Assembly (NCBI GenBank): GCA_025526995.1
Contig: JAHLKG010000008.1
Span: forward strand, 744,001-808,000
Source: Powellomyces hirtus
Taxonomy: Eukaryota > Chytridiomycota > Chytridiomycetes > Spizellomycetales > Powellomycetaceae
Length of the DNA stretch: 64,000 nt
Direction: 5' to 3'
Each line of letters starts with the position of its first letter. The first letter of the stretch is position 1. Shown piece after piece: positions 41,198 through 53,956 of this stretch. The notes beneath the pieces are model-generated. The model did no database searches. It worked only from the letters and a program-made list of their open reading frames with translations, and was not told the origin of the DNA. Both the position numbers and the translations under genes were made by a program.

Positions 41198-41202
41198 TCG
41201 GA
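41198..41202 (+). repeat. target-site duplication, right copy (TCGGA)
   Basis: Direct repeat of 16237-16241. Confidence 0.92.
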
Positions 41203-42157
41203 AGCCAAGGTAGCTTTTACCCAATGCTTGTGATCGGATGCTTTCTTTGTATGCGTCTGTAATCGGGTGGTGAAGAGTTCCAGTAGTCGTCGGGTTTTTC
41301 TCTCCAAAGGCTACTACTTGTTTGGTCCACTGAGCAATGCCATTGTATGCTGCTGTGTCATGCTGTGCTGGACGAGTGTGGATATCACTTCGGAGTTCCG
41401 AAAAGAAATCAGTCTTCAATGAGCAAAATACAGCATGGTCAGCAATGGATGGTATGTAAGATGCATAAAATCCTCCGGGAGCTTGATTGAGTAGACGCTC
41501 AAATGTGAAGAATGCGATCAACACCCGCTCCCTGTCATCTCGATATACTCGGCTCACAAACTCTGGATGAGTTGCTCTGGGCACAAGAAAAGTACGCGCG
41601 GATTGATACACATCAGGAAACTGATCTTAGAGTGTTGCTAGAAATTGTGAGAGCAGACCGTACAGTCGATTGGTGACATCTGCAACAAAGCGATCATAGG
41701 GAGTGCTGGGTCCCTCAGTAGTTCCAACATAGCGCAAAAAGAAGACTTCTTTTCGAGGACAGGCTGTGAGAGTATCAATCCACACTCTGGTTTCCAAAGG
41801 ATAAATGCCATCGTCTTCCCATTGCGAGATCAACCGTTCCAAGTCGATCCTTGCCAAAGCCCAACTTCGAATGTAGTAAACTTGTTGTCCTGGTGCAACT
41901 GTGAAGGTTTGATCCACTTCGTCCAAGCACATTCCCTGCTTCATTTCATCATCCGTTACAGTAAGATGATTGGAAAAAGTAGCATTGAAACAAGCAATAT
42001 CTTGGTTTGTTGCCGAAAATGGAGGACACATAAAAGTTGTTGAAGGAGGTGTCAGGCGTGAAACGTCAAGCTGAAGTGCCACCATACGATCCCAAATGTG
42101 GTTATGGATTTCATTTCGCAGCCGAAAAATGTCCTCAGATCTTGCAGGTGCAGCCAC
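41198..42157 (-). CDS. host gene disrupted by the viral element, 5' part
   Basis: Two segments in the same frame, 42157-41630 and 41626-41198, separated by one TAA (41627-41629), continue after the element into 16241-14164. The upstream segment has KEVFFLRYVGTTEGPSTPYDRF, faintly like the start of a GIY-YIG nuclease domain (strand, RYVG, T, R). Downstream is an Arg-rich region (YRDDRERVLIAFFTFERLL). The true first exon is not seen; the frame begins without an ATG at 42157. The in-frame stop may be a mutation or lie in a very short intron. Function unknown. Confidence 0.6.
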
Positions 42158-43004
42158 TCAAGGGTAGAGCCGAGCCGAGTGTGACTTTCGCATGGCTGTC
42201 ATGTATGGAACACGGTACGGTTCGACAAAAGCAGAGTGGAACGTTTCCAGAATGTCACGCTTCCTGCCTGCATGGATTGAGAAATATATGAATAGGAGTC
42301 AATATATGATGAAACAGTAGAGTAGACACAGCTGCAAAGTTCCGCCTGTCGCTGAAGAATATTTGACAGCTATTTGACAGCACAACATACTAGCGGAGTG
42401 GTTAATAAACGCTGCCATGGTTTTATGGAAACAAAATGTAGTTCCGTTTAATAGTACAGTGAGTGGACTGATTGTTGTAAAAGAAAGAAATGAGAAACGA
42501 GCAAGACATGAAGAGAAAAGCGAGGCAAGGCTTTATATACAAGGACGTGACTGACGGGCCAGTGATGTGAGCATTGGGCACAGCTGAGCTGTACAACAAG
42601 CGGCTGGGCTCAGCCTTGTGCAAGGAAAATGGATGCTGCGGCAAACAAAATTTCTGTGGATGGAATCAGCTATGGGAACATTTTGGAGAAAGGAACCAGC
42701 GGTGCGTTAAGACTGGCAGCCATGGTCTGCCTGCATGTCCAGTCCAGTTTAAGGCATGTTGAAAGTGTGGCAGAGTAAGATCAGTCACTCTCTTGCACAG
42801 TGGGAGCAGACATACTATATACATGCATCTTCGCTCTGTTAAAGCTTCACATAAGGTATATGTTCAAAGAGAAGGAAGGGTAAGGGATAATCCAACAGCA
42901 TGGCCCGCAACTCCGCTAGACCTGTATCTAGGACTGCTCAGATATTCAACGCGTCCTTGAATCAACCTACATTAAGGATTATTCACTTCTTAACAAACTC
43001 TACC
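42158..43004. other. intergenic, nothing recognised
   Basis: About 850 bp upstream of the disrupted gene. It probably contains its missing first exon and promoter; no motif was found. Confidence 0.3.
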
Positions 43005-43260
43005 ACTGAGCTATAATTCCGGGCCGCTCTACCACTGAGCTATAATTGCCGTAACAAACCGGCACTTTGCGCGGTTTGTCTCCCTCACAATCTCGCAAAC
43101 AGCCTCATATCTGCATATCTTATTTCTACTCCATCTACTTGCTACAGGACCCGAGAGACAAAACCGCGCAAAGTGCCGGTTTGTTACGGGAATTATAGCT
43201 CAGTGGTAGAGCGGCCCTTCCGCTGACGCGGAAGGGCCTCGTTTTATAGGGATAGAAGAC
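43005..43260. repeat. inverted repeat with tRNA-derived ends
   Basis: Two arms of about 60 bp (43031-43091 and 43157-43218) are inverse complements with a spacer of about 65 bp. The outer part of each arm is the 5' half of a tRNA (GGAATTATAGCTCAGTGGT, D arm and box A), and the inner part is AAACCGGCACTTTGCGCGG. The left side has a second, truncated tRNA half in tandem. On the right the tRNA continues into a GC-rich hairpin (CCTTCCGC/GCGGAAGG) at the anticodon arm but no T arm follows. No functional tRNA can be folded. Confidence 0.75.
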
Positions 43261-44608
43261 CAGAGTCAGGGTGGCCTATATGCCGTAAAGGGCATCACGT
43301 CTTTTATGAAAAAATGAAGAGGCAGTGATGCATATCAGTTTGCTGAGAGAGCGTGTCATTTGATGACAACTCATCATCAGTTTCTCGTACCCAATTCTCA
43401 TTGACACGTAGGCTGAATATCATGCCTTTGCTCTATCAGTCTATTGATGCGTTTGTCAAAAGCACCGCACACATGTGGTACCAGAAGCCGACGACAAAGG
43501 GAGCACTGTGACGGTATCGAAAGCATAGATGCGTAAAAGGTAGATATATGTTACTAACTCAAACTACACATCTATAGGGTCGGTAGCAGCTTCTACCCTC
43601 TGCCCCTGGTCTCGGCATGCGGTTGTCTCCGTCTCAATCTCTATCTAAAGACCACAGCCGCACAGGATTCATCTACAATCAAGCTTGCCCACTCGTGAAA
43701 CTGCGCTTCTGACTAGTGTTCGAGTTCTCTTTTTTGTGTCGTCTCGCGTATAATCCCGATGTGCCAATCAATTGCATGTCGTCGCGCGTTTCTCCGTCAC
43801 TATGTGCGGTACTCCTTCCTTAAGATTACTCTGACCAGTTCACTGTTCCGACGTGCCATATTTTACCTCTCTTCCAATCTTTCGCAAAAGTTACGGGTCA
43901 AGCGGTACATTTTCGAACTGGCAGCGAAAATACAAGTAGTAGAGTCTACCAAGTTACTCACACGCATAGTGGGTTTGGATGCCCAAGCCTTCCGTCTTTA
44001 CATCAAGATTGAGCACCATAATATCATCGTGCGCATTCTCCTACCGCTGCCACCGCTTTCGAGATGCCCCCTTTATCTCTAGCGATGTTACAATCCTTGG
44101 ACACGTGAGGTGACGCGGCAAAGACAAAGCGCGTGTCAAACGCCATGGCTGGATCGATCCGACTAACGCCACCGTTCCAATCGACGGCCGGCGCCGAGTC
44201 CCAAAGGGGTCGCTTTAGGTCGCGCAGCACATTATTCATTACGGCTCCTACGGCCAGGCGCACTGTACTGTCACCACCCAACCTTCCCCCCCAATTTCGC
44301 AGGAGCAAATTCCATCCCCCGAAATTAATAGACAAGCAAGCGGTATAATTTGTCACCACCGCCTCGCTGATTTTGCAAATCCGTATTAGCCGGGCTAGAA
44401 AAATAGACTCGAAGCTACTCAAGGCAGTACTTCGAACCCTTGCCCCGCTAGGCTCCGAGCCGCTGTTGTTCACAGTCCTTTGACATCTCCACTACTTTTT
44501 GGTGGCTGAAACCTGCGTGAGTCACTCTCGCCAAACCAGCAGAGCCCGAGAATCAATCCTGTACTGATCCCGGCCGACCCACTTTCTGCAGCTCAAACTG
44601 CTACAGCC
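43261..44608. other. intergenic, nothing certain
   Basis: About 1.3 kb before the myosin gene. A minus-strand open frame (44473-44024) has protein-like composition but no ATG and no motif, so it is not called. Confidence 0.3.
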
Positions 44609-47600
44609 ATGGCAGCGGAGAAAGCGTTGGAGGTGTACACCAAGGGAACCGAAGCATGGTTCCCAGACGACAAGGAAGGATGGGTCATGGGAAGACTGAC
44701 GGCAAAGACAATAACGGGCGACAACGTGAAGCTGGCATTCTCTGTTGAATCGACGGGACAGGTACATTGAGGGTTCCCCTGTCATGGGGCATGGGCGGAG
44801 CGGCATGGGCAAATGTCGACCAGTCTGCGCATTCCTGTTGCATCACGGTAACGACGAGAGACAAGAGACAAGACACTCATACGCAGTTGCTTTCGTAGAA
44901 CATCACCTTTGAATCGACGATTCCAAAACTCAACGCCAACAAAGCCGGCGATCTCCCACCACTACAAAATCCTCCAGCACTGGATGGCACAGATGACTTG
45001 GCCTACTTGTCATACCTTCACGAGTGCGTGGGCGTTTGACAATGATACCCCGTGCTATCGCATCCTTACACTCTTACTCAACAGGCCGGCCGTGCTTCAC
45101 AACATCAAACTTCGATATCTGCAACAAAACATCTACACCTATTCTGGCATAGTCCTGATTGCTATGAACCCTTTCGCCAAGGTTCCGCTCTACGGACCTG
45201 ACATCATGAGAGAGTACTCGGGCAAACGGCGTGAGGAACTGGAACCGCATTTGTTCGCGGTCGCCGAAGAGGCGTACCGCAGCATGATTCAAGACAAAAA
45301 GAATCAGTCCATCATTGTCAGCGGTGAAAGTGGTGCCGGTAAAACGCAGAGTGCCCGTTACATTATGCGATACTTTGCCACGGTAGAAAGTGGGGGATCG
45401 AGTAGCGGCGACAGTGAAGTCGAGCGATCCGTCCTGGCTACGAACCCTATCATGGAGGTCTGCATCAATGGCGAGATATAATGGAGCAACAATTCGCGTT
45501 ATTGATATTCGTATTCCCATTGTCACAGGCATTTGGAAACTCAAAGACAACTCGTAACGACAACTCGTCTCGATTCGGAAAGTACATGGAGATTCTGTTC
45601 TCTACGCCAACGAAAGAGAATACCACAGTCCGCATCACGGGAGCAAAGATTCGCACATATCTTTTGGAACGCTCTCGTCTGATCTTCCAGCCTGCCACCG
45701 AACGAAACTACCACATCTTCTACCAGCTTTGTTCTGGTGCCCCTGCCGCGGAACGCAAAGATCTCGGTCTTGGCTCTTGGGATACGTTCTTCTATCTCAA
45801 CCAAGGTGGATCTGGAACCATTCCTGGAGTTGATGACGCCGCAGAGTTTGTCGAGACCTCAAAGGCGCTCTCTGACGTTGGCATCTCGTTGCAAACGCAA
45901 TGGTGAGCCGTTGTGTTTTACAGTCGTTCTGCGGTTTCTTTTCGCTCGTGCTCTAATCACAATCATCGGCCAGGTCCATCTTTAAAATCTGCGCTGCTTT
46001 GCTACACATCGGAAACATCAAAATCGAAGCCAAGCGCGACGAGTCATACATTGCAGATGACGACCCGGCGATGCTGCAAGCAGCTTCTCTTCTTGGCATC
46101 GATGTCAAGGAATTCAAAAAGTGGATCACCAAGAAGCAGATCATCACGCGATCGGAAAAGATTGTCTCCAATGTCAATCAATACCAGGCTTTGGTTGGAA
46201 GGGACTCTGTCGCGAAATTCATCTACTCAATGCTGTTCGACTGGCTTGTCAAAGTGATCAACGTGAATCTGTCAAAAGAGGGCGTGGAAGAAGGTCAGCG
46301 ATTTATCGGTGTACTGGATATCTACGGTTTCGAACACTTTGCGAAGAACAGCTTTGAACAATTCTGTATCAACTACGCCAACGAAAAGCTTCAGCAAGAG
46401 TTCAACGCTCACGTTTTCAAGCTCGAGCAAGAAGAATATGTCGCCGAAAAAATTAACTGGTCCTTCATTGATTTTAACGACAACCAGCCGTGTATCGATC
46501 TAATTGAAGGAAAACTGGGTATCCTCGATCTCCTGGATGAAGAGTCTCGTTTGCCATCAGGTGCCGATCAATCCCTCATTACCAAGCTGTACCAAAGATT
46601 TGGTGTCCCCACGCAAAAGTTCTTTGAGAAGCCCCGATTCGGACAAAGTGCCTTCACCATCAAGCACTACGCTACCGATGTCACATATGACATTGAGGGA
46701 TTCATTGAAAAGAACAAGGACACCGTGTCCGATGAGCAGATGGGCGTTCTGAACGCCAGCGAGTTTGATTTCTTGAAGGAAGTTATCAAGATCGAGGAAG
46801 AGCCCAAGCCGGAAGTAACATCACCGGTACGATCAAATTGCTTTTGCGGGTGTCGGTCTCTTCATCATCCAATCTCTACTTTTTTGCTCCATTACAGGTT
46901 CGGGGAGGTCGCGGAGGAGGTTCATCCATGAAGAAGCCCACTCTTGGATCCATCTTCAAGGCTTCCTTGGTTAAATTGATGGAGACCATCCGTCAGACAG
47001 AAGTGCACTACATCCGTTGTATCAAACCCAACAGTGCCAAGGCTGCGTTCAAGTTTGAACCACCCATGGTTCTCCAGCAATTGCGTGCTTGCGGTGTTCT
47101 TGAAACCATCCGTATCAGTTGCGCCGGTTACCCCTCCCGAACAGCCTTCTCTGATTTCGCCGATCGATATTACCTCCTTGTCCCGTCTGCCGAATGGGAT
47201 CCCAACCCGAACGCTCTAACACTCAGCATTGTGCGTAAGGTCATCAACGACGACGACAAGTTCCAAATGGGTCTGTCAAAGGTGTTCTTCCGCGCTGGTC
47301 AAATGGCGTTCCTCGAGAAGCTCCGAACGGAGCGACAGAGAGCCTGCGTCATTATGATTCAAAAGAACGTACGAGCAGCAGTCTACCGCAGGAGATACCT
47401 GCGCATGCGTGCGGCAGCCGTCAAGATTCAAACCTCAACCCGAGCGGCCCAGGCACGGAAGGAATACAAGGTGCGCCGCGAAACCCGCGCCGCCATCAAG
47501 ATCCAGAAAAATGTTCGCGCTTGGTTGTCTCGCAAGCGATTCAACCGAATCCGGGACGCTGCTATCAAGGTGCAGAGCACCTACCGTATGGCCAAGGCCA

Positions 47601-49928
47601 AGGCAGAGGTGCAAGCTATGCGAAGACTCCGCTCCGCGATTCTCATCCAGAAAGTGTTCCGCGGTTACCGCGCACGCAAGGCCTACAAGGCGACAAAACA
47701 GCGAATGGTGTTGCTTCAGAGCTGCGTACGTCGCCGGATTGCCGTAAAGGAAATGAAGACGTTGAAGGCCGAAGCCAGATCGGTTGGCAAACTCAAGGAA
47801 ACCAACTACAAGCTGGAAGGCAAGGTTGTCGAGCTTTCTCGTACCTTGGCAGCCAAGAACGAGGAGAATGCTCGTTTCAGCGAGAAGCTTGCCGCTCTCG
47901 AAGAACAAGCTCGGTCATGGCGCGAAAAGTTCGAAAAGGCCGATGCTGGCGGCAAGAGTGCCGCGGCCAAGGTCGAAGAGGGCAGCGCGGAGCTGAAGCA
48001 GGAGCTGGCGACTGTCCGAGCCGAGAAGGAAAAGGCCGACAAGGAGATGGACAAGCTTAACGTGATGCTCAAGCGCAGGGACGAAAAGATCGAGAAGCTC
48101 GAGGAGGCTGTCAAGCAAGGCAAAGAAGAATTTGCCAAGTTCAAGGCCGAGAAGGCAAACTACGTTCCCAGCAAGAAGGAAGAGGACGGCGAGAACGCGG
48201 CCCTGAAGAAGGAGGTTGCTGTGCTGCGGGACCAGATGGCACGATTGCTTGCTGGAAAGTACCGTGCCGATCGCGTCGCCGACTCGATGCTGGCCGCCGC
48301 GACCAGTCCCACGTCTGACCACCACACACCGAGTCCCTACAATGCGCCATACCCGCTCGAGACCCGAGGATCTGTTACTAATCAGATTGAGATGGACATG
48401 GCAGCAGCTGCCGCCAAAGCCCGACCTCGACGCCACAGTTTCGTGGAAGGACAACAGTCGCCTGTGCAGGACCGTGCGTCCAACAACGCAGCGCCAGCGC
48501 CCCTCACGCCGCGAAAGAGTCGAGCCAACATCATGATCGACACTGCTATCGGCGCCGGCGGAGTGCCGAGCCCAATGTCTGCGGGCGCAGGTGTCATGCT
48601 GGAGACAGAACGATCACTGCGGATACTGGAAGAAAAGGCGTTGGAAGACGAAATCATCGACGCGCTCGTGACAAATCTCCGCATCCCATTGCCCTCAACG
48701 CAGACTGTCGCGACACGCAAGGAGATCTTTTTCCCTGCCCACTTGATTGGCAGTACCATGGTCCAACTGCTGCAATATGATCTTGCCGGACGCATGTTGG
48801 CAGTCATGACCAATGTTATGAAGGCCATCCAGAATCTCACCATGAAGTTTGAGGACGACTACGTGTCTGCCTTCTGGCTTTCCAACTGCTACGAGCTCCT
48901 CTGCGTTGTGCGAACCACACAAGAGAAGGAGCGAGCTTCCCGCCGCAGCAGCGTTGGCAACACCGAGGCCGGCGAATCCGAACGCAGCCTTGACAAGGTG
49001 CGCAACGATCTGGACTATCTTCTCATTGAGATCTACCACGGCTGGATCAAGGAACTCAAGAAGCGGCTCGCCAACATGATTGTCCCAGCCGTGATTGAGA
49101 ACCAATCTCTACCCGGTTACATTTGCAAGCAGTCGGGCGGCCTCTGGGGCAAGTGGGGCAAATCGTCTTCGTCATCCCAATTCACCATCGAACAGCTGCT
49201 CAACTTTTTGTCGAAATTGAGCAAGACCATGCGGTGCTATTACATGGAGGACTCGATGACCAGACAGATCCTCACCGAGCTCTTGCGTGTCGTTGGCGTC
49301 AGTGCATTCAACCACTTGCTCATGAGAAAGAACTTTTGCACCTGGAAGCGTGGAGTGCAGATCCAGTACAACGTCAGCCGACTTGAAGAATGGTGCACGA
49401 GCCATGGAATCGCGGAAGGTAGGAAGAAGAAGAGAAAGAAATGGCGTCTCACTATGGCAGTGCTCTGATCCTCTGCATGTTTTGGTGGGTTACAGCCACT
49501 CTGCATCTCCAACAGCTGCTGCAAGCCGCCAAGCTCTTGACGCTCAACAAAACATCGCCGCAAGACATCGAGACCATTTTCGATGTCTGCTTCCTCCTCA
49601 ACCCGACACAGATCAAGAAGCTGCTCTCCCTGTACTACGCAGCCGATTTCGATTCTCCGGTAAGCACCATACCGCAAACCTGTGCCCATTCTCTCCTTTT
49701 CTCCCATTTCTCATGTCTGCTTTGTCTATTTTCTAGCTCTCCCCGGAACTCCTCAAAATCGTCGCCTCCCGAGCCGTGCTCAACGAAAAGTCGGACATTC
49801 TCCTGCTGGACCTTGAACAGGCGCCCGATTTCGCCAAACCGCCGTCGAAACCCGTCGACGTCATTGAGCGGTTCGTCCCGGCGTGGATGAGTCTGCCCAA
49901 CATTTCTGCGGTCGTGGCGGGCAACTAG
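44609..49928 (+). CDS. MYO2: class V myosin heavy chain
   Basis: Eight exons (44609-44761, 44899-45023, 45085-45457, 45529-45902, 45974-46826, 46898-49418, 49496-49659, 49737-49928) give 1,584 residues in constant phase. The motor has the P-loop [14 protein letters not shown], switch [11 protein letters not shown], switch [12 protein letters not shown] and the actin/converter region ending [16 protein letters not shown]. Six IQ motifs follow (about 47340-47750), then a coiled coil (about 47760-48230), a Ser/Pro linker and a DIL cargo-binding domain (about 48590-49928). Class V myosins carry secretory vesicles, organelles and mRNA along actin. The length matches fungal Myo2/Myo4 proteins. All ATPase motifs are intact. 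The symbol follows the yeast orthologue. Confidence 0.97.
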
Positions 49929-50789
49929 ATCCCACACAAACCCATCCCCCCGCCGCCCAGCACCCAACAACCGAAAACATATCACTACATGCAACGGCGC
50001 CAAAATACCACCAGCAGGGAATAATCAACCTTCTCGCTTCGTCACACCCTCACTCCTCCCCCGCGCCCCCTCCCCTCCTCCCCCTCTTACGGATATATGT
50101 ATTTTTTTTCTACACTTTGTCATTTGTTGTTTATCTTGATTTGCTGTTCTCGTCGTCACGTTGGTGCCCTCTCCAATCATCCATCATTCATCCGCTCGTT
50201 GGCATATATCTCTCTCATCTCGCTCTGATACATATACTCCACCCCCCCTCCCGACGCACCCCCCAGTCAAACCATTTTTTATACCGCCCAATTGAACACC
50301 CCACACACACTCACACACACACACACAATTGTTTCTCTATGGATTTGGTGTGCTCCTGTCTATACATACATGTGCTGCGATGGAACTGGATTATGAGCGA
50401 TGTGTAGTTTGGTGAATTTGCCGCCTTTTTTTGCATTGTGTTGTTTGTACCAAACGGGCGTGAATGTCGAGACCGATTTGAGGGGTATGAAGCAAGCAAG
50501 CAATGTGGTGGGATGCACAGGAACGGTTGTGTTAAATTTCCATAAAGTGGGTAGTTTTTTGGGGTTTTTGCTATCTATCTGACATAAAAAACAACAACAA
50601 CAACAACAACAAACGAGAGGACGCGGGTGGGTTTTTTCGTTTTTCGTTTTTGCTTCACTGTTTGGCCGCAAGGTCACAAGGAGCGTCATTCGTATTCGTC
50701 AGACGGGCAAAAAAATTCTCTCGCGGGAGTTTGGAGGGGGGGTTCTCCGCGGTTGGGCGCTGTTGCGTCCCGACTGAATGGTGTGGGGT

Positions 50790-50816
50790 ATGTGTGTGTG
50801 TGTGTGTGTGTGTGTG
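50790..50816 (+). repeat. (GT)n microsatellite
   Basis: About 13 GT dinucleotides in a row, ending in GGGTG. Confidence 0.9.
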
Positions 50817-50992
50817 GGTGCCCGTGGCGGCGCATGCGGTGAGTGAAACCCGGCGCGTATCGTGTAGCTCGACATGGAGGGATGTGGTTGCGTGCGGAGG
50901 TTGACCAGGTAAGAATTGGGAGGGGCGGACCCGACTTCTGCGACAAACGTCGGCGGGGCGGTGGGGTATGATGGGTACGTCATGTACAAGAC

Positions 50993-51008
50993 GGGGGGGG
51001 GGGGGGGG
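50993..51008 (+). repeat. poly-G tract (16 nt)
   Basis: Sixteen consecutive G. Similar G or C runs occur at 56931-56943, 57001-57013 and 57680-57691 in host non-coding DNA and not in the element. Confidence 0.9.
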
Positions 51009-51149
51009 TGCAGGGAGGGTGGTGTTGGGCGGGGTGTGGTGGGGGGTTTTGCGACTACCGCCAAGTGACGAGGACCTCGTCCGTTCGGAATCTGCAATTG
51101 CCGTGAGTTTTTTTCAGGGTCTCGTGAAACGGGGGGGCAAAAGTAGGTT

Positions 51150-52294
51150 TTACCGTTGTGTGCACCACGTGTCTTCCAGTGGGGTTACGTGGCCCGTCTT
51201 GAATGCCAGAAGGCCGGCTTGCGCGATCATGAGGCCGTTGTCGATGCAGAATCTTGCACGTATGATTGCGGGGAGGGTTAGGGGGAAGGGTGCGTTGAAG
51301 AAGAAATGCATTCGTGGAGGTACGTACCGTTCGTCGGTGGCAAACAGGTATCCGCCACGCTGTTTGACCATAGCGCCCATCATATCCTGCAAACGCTCGT
51401 TGCACCCGACACCTCCAACAATAAGGACTTCCGTCGCGCCGATATGCGCCAGAGCGCGCTCCGTGATCTCAACCAGCATCGCAAACACCGTTTCCTGCAG
51501 GGAATAGCACAGGTCTTCGGGTGTAAGGGCCGCCTCGTCTTCTTCCGCCTTCAATCCATTCGCAGCCAGCCCTTCAATGTGGGACAAGATTCCCGAGAAC
51601 GACACGTCCATCCCCTTGACCGTGTACGGCAGCTCGACAAACTTGTTGCCCCGTTTCGCATACTGCTCAATATTCCAACCGGGGAACGGGTCGTTGGGTA
51701 AGCCCAGAATGCGCGCAAACCGGTCCAAACAGTTTCCGACCGCAATATCAATCGTCTCCCCAAAGATGCGATACCGCTGTTCCGCGAACGCAATCACCTG
51801 CGTGTTGCCGCCGCTGACGTACAACACCACGGGGTCTTTGGCGCCGGTGATCATCCGCCCCATTTCAATGTGCCCCACGCAATGATTCACACCCACGAGC
51901 GGGACGTTCCAGAGGAGACTCAGCGTGCGCGCCGCGACGGCGACGGAAACGAGCGGGCCGCCCATCCCGGGACCTTTAGTGAAACATATCACGGCAATGT
52001 CGGATGGGGTGAGCCCGGCTTCGGCTAACGCGTCCTGCGTTAGGGACACGACATGGGCGCGATGGTGCGCGGCGGTGTCCCGGGGTAGAAAGCCATGACC
52101 GGGGGGTGTGATGTAGGTATGCCGAGGGTTGGCGAGTACATTCACTTTTCCGTCGTCCGTGTGCTCGATAATCCCGACACCGATCTTGTTGGCCGAACCC
52201 TCTATGAAAAAGCGCAGGGTCAGAGCTTGACACATATACCAAAACAGCAACAGAAGCTGCCCCTCGAGATCGTACCAAAGCCAATCGCATACAT
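51150..52294 (-). CDS. KAE1: Kae1/OSGEP, tRNA threonylcarbamoyladenosine synthase subunit
   Basis: Three exons (52294-52276, 52201-51328, 51252-51150) give 331 residues in constant phase, the usual Kae1 length. The first exon is only 19 nt and supplies MYAIGF, which joins [16 protein letters not shown]-fold motifs are intact: the metal-binding [23 protein letters not shown], the [12 protein letters not shown] region and [13 protein letters not shown], ending [15 protein letters not shown]. Kae1 is the catalytic subunit of the KEOPS complex, transferring threonylcarbamoyl to A37 of ANN-reading tRNAs in the cytosol or nucleus. Confidence 0.97.
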
Positions 52295-53956
52295 CTTTTG
52301 CTCTAGTTTCTTTGGCAGTTAAAATGTCACCGGGATTTCATAGGTTTTTGGGGTTGGAAAACTTAAAAGATCAACCACTTCATGAGTCAGAAGCCACGTG
52401 ACTCGTGGAAGACCGGGCATCCCAGATGAACCACGGCGACGTGAGTTGTGGCGGTTCAACTCGAGTACAAATGGAACTCCTTCACACGATTCACAAGGGT
52501 GGGCTTTGTTTGTCTTCCAAGAACAGCATCGGAATACAAATGATTGTGGTCGGCATCCAGTACACCATCGATTAACTGCTGGAGCCATAGAAGTAGCATG
52601 TACAAAACCATGGCTGCTGCCAGGTGTCTATCGATACCATATATCAAGCGAACATGCAAACGCGCCATGCGCATCGCGGAGACGGCGTGCGGCTTAGAAC
52701 CCAGTGCATGGGTCGGCATGTTTTTTTTGCTCTTGTTTTTATAGTTTCTGGTGGCGATCTCTATTCAGATGAGGCCAAGTCTGTCAGTGATTCATTTGAG
52801 CAAGCATCGATGTGGCCGGCCGACTTTGCAAAGGAACCTTTGGGAACTGTTCATTATAGACATGGGGTCCCTGCAGGTTCGATTGGGGGACACACCTCAT
52901 GCAAGTTAAACTGAGACCAATGGGGTCAGCCATGCCGTGGATAAGAAAAGAAGGAAGTCCATCCAATGATTGAAAAGCGCGCCTTGCCGTTAAGCGAAGA
53001 GCGTGGCGTTTGGGAGTTTAGAGTCAGTCAGCCATGATAGATGTGGGATATCTTCATGATGAGAGTGGCAGAGGGTGAGTCACACGCATCGCACATGCCA
53101 AACACGCATATTTGACTTTGCACTCGGTGACTGACTGACTGATGGACTCTTCAGAATTCTCATTGATTGCCCAAACACTTTTTTGCGAACTAACTGTATC
53201 GCTAAATGACTCGCTGAATGACGCGCAAACGCCAATATCCGTAAATTCCCTTCTTGCTTCTTTTGAAATGTCACCTGCTTTTATTACGTTCTTTTGAAGA
53301 TTGAGTCCATTCCTGTGTCTTCTTTTTCTCTCCGCGCGTGCGCCTCATTATCCCATCTATCTACCCAGAGTCACGTTTGACGCCCCGCACGTCCGTCCGT
53401 AGTATTCTTCTAACGTAGCCACTTTATCGATACGTTTGGTGTTTGCTGTCTTGTCGGTCTGTCTACCTCGGTCTGTTCTGTATATCGATAGTTGTTGGAC
53501 TTTTGTTCGATATATCCCCCTATTGTGCCCCACGGAAACCCAAACGCCTCCCACAGCCTTCCCGCTCACTGACGGAACGTCCCTTCCGCGTGCCCCCGAC
53601 CTTTTCTATTCACTTCTCACTCATACCCCTGTCGAAGATATACCCTTGTTTCCAGCGCCCATCGATACCTGTCGCCTCTGTGGAAAACCGATATAAATAC
53701 CCCCCCACACCCTGTCAAAGCCCCTCTTGCCCCTGTGGGACTGGCCTTTTCCCCTGACCAACTTTGGATGATTCCGACCAACTGCATCTTCGCACACAAG
53801 GAATTTGCACACCCCCCAAGTACGAAACGCCTGGGAACAGCCTAAACACCCAACCACATCACCACTCACGATACAACTGTCTCTCACCATCATCACAGGT
53901 CTCTCTCTTTTTTTGTTGTTCTTCTTTACAGCAGCACTCAAAAAGCAACATCAGGC
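52295..53956. other. intergenic, nothing recognised
   Basis: About 1.66 kb between divergent genes. Only short open frames without motifs; probably promoters and a long 5' leader of the membrane-protein gene (pyrimidine-rich from about 53280 on). Confidence 0.35.

Larger units (their letters stand above)
49929..51149. other. intergenic region with simple repeats
   Basis: About 1.2 kb between the convergent myosin and Kae1 genes. It holds pyrimidine-rich tracts, an ACAACAACA run at about 50590, a (GT)n and a poly-G tract. No gene was recognised. Confidence 0.6.

Noticed and set aside
31018..42157. Reassignment of TAA to a sense codon, suggested by lone TAA codons in two genes
   Set aside because: Many intact genes here, including the capsid protein, the recombinase, the RasGEF and the carrier, end properly at TAA.
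43180..43245. Functional tRNA gene
   Set aside because: The anticodon arm has an over-long stem and the T arm and 3' acceptor strand are missing.
44024..44473. 149-codon minus-strand frame before myosin
   Set aside because: No ATG start, no recognisable motif and no splice partner.
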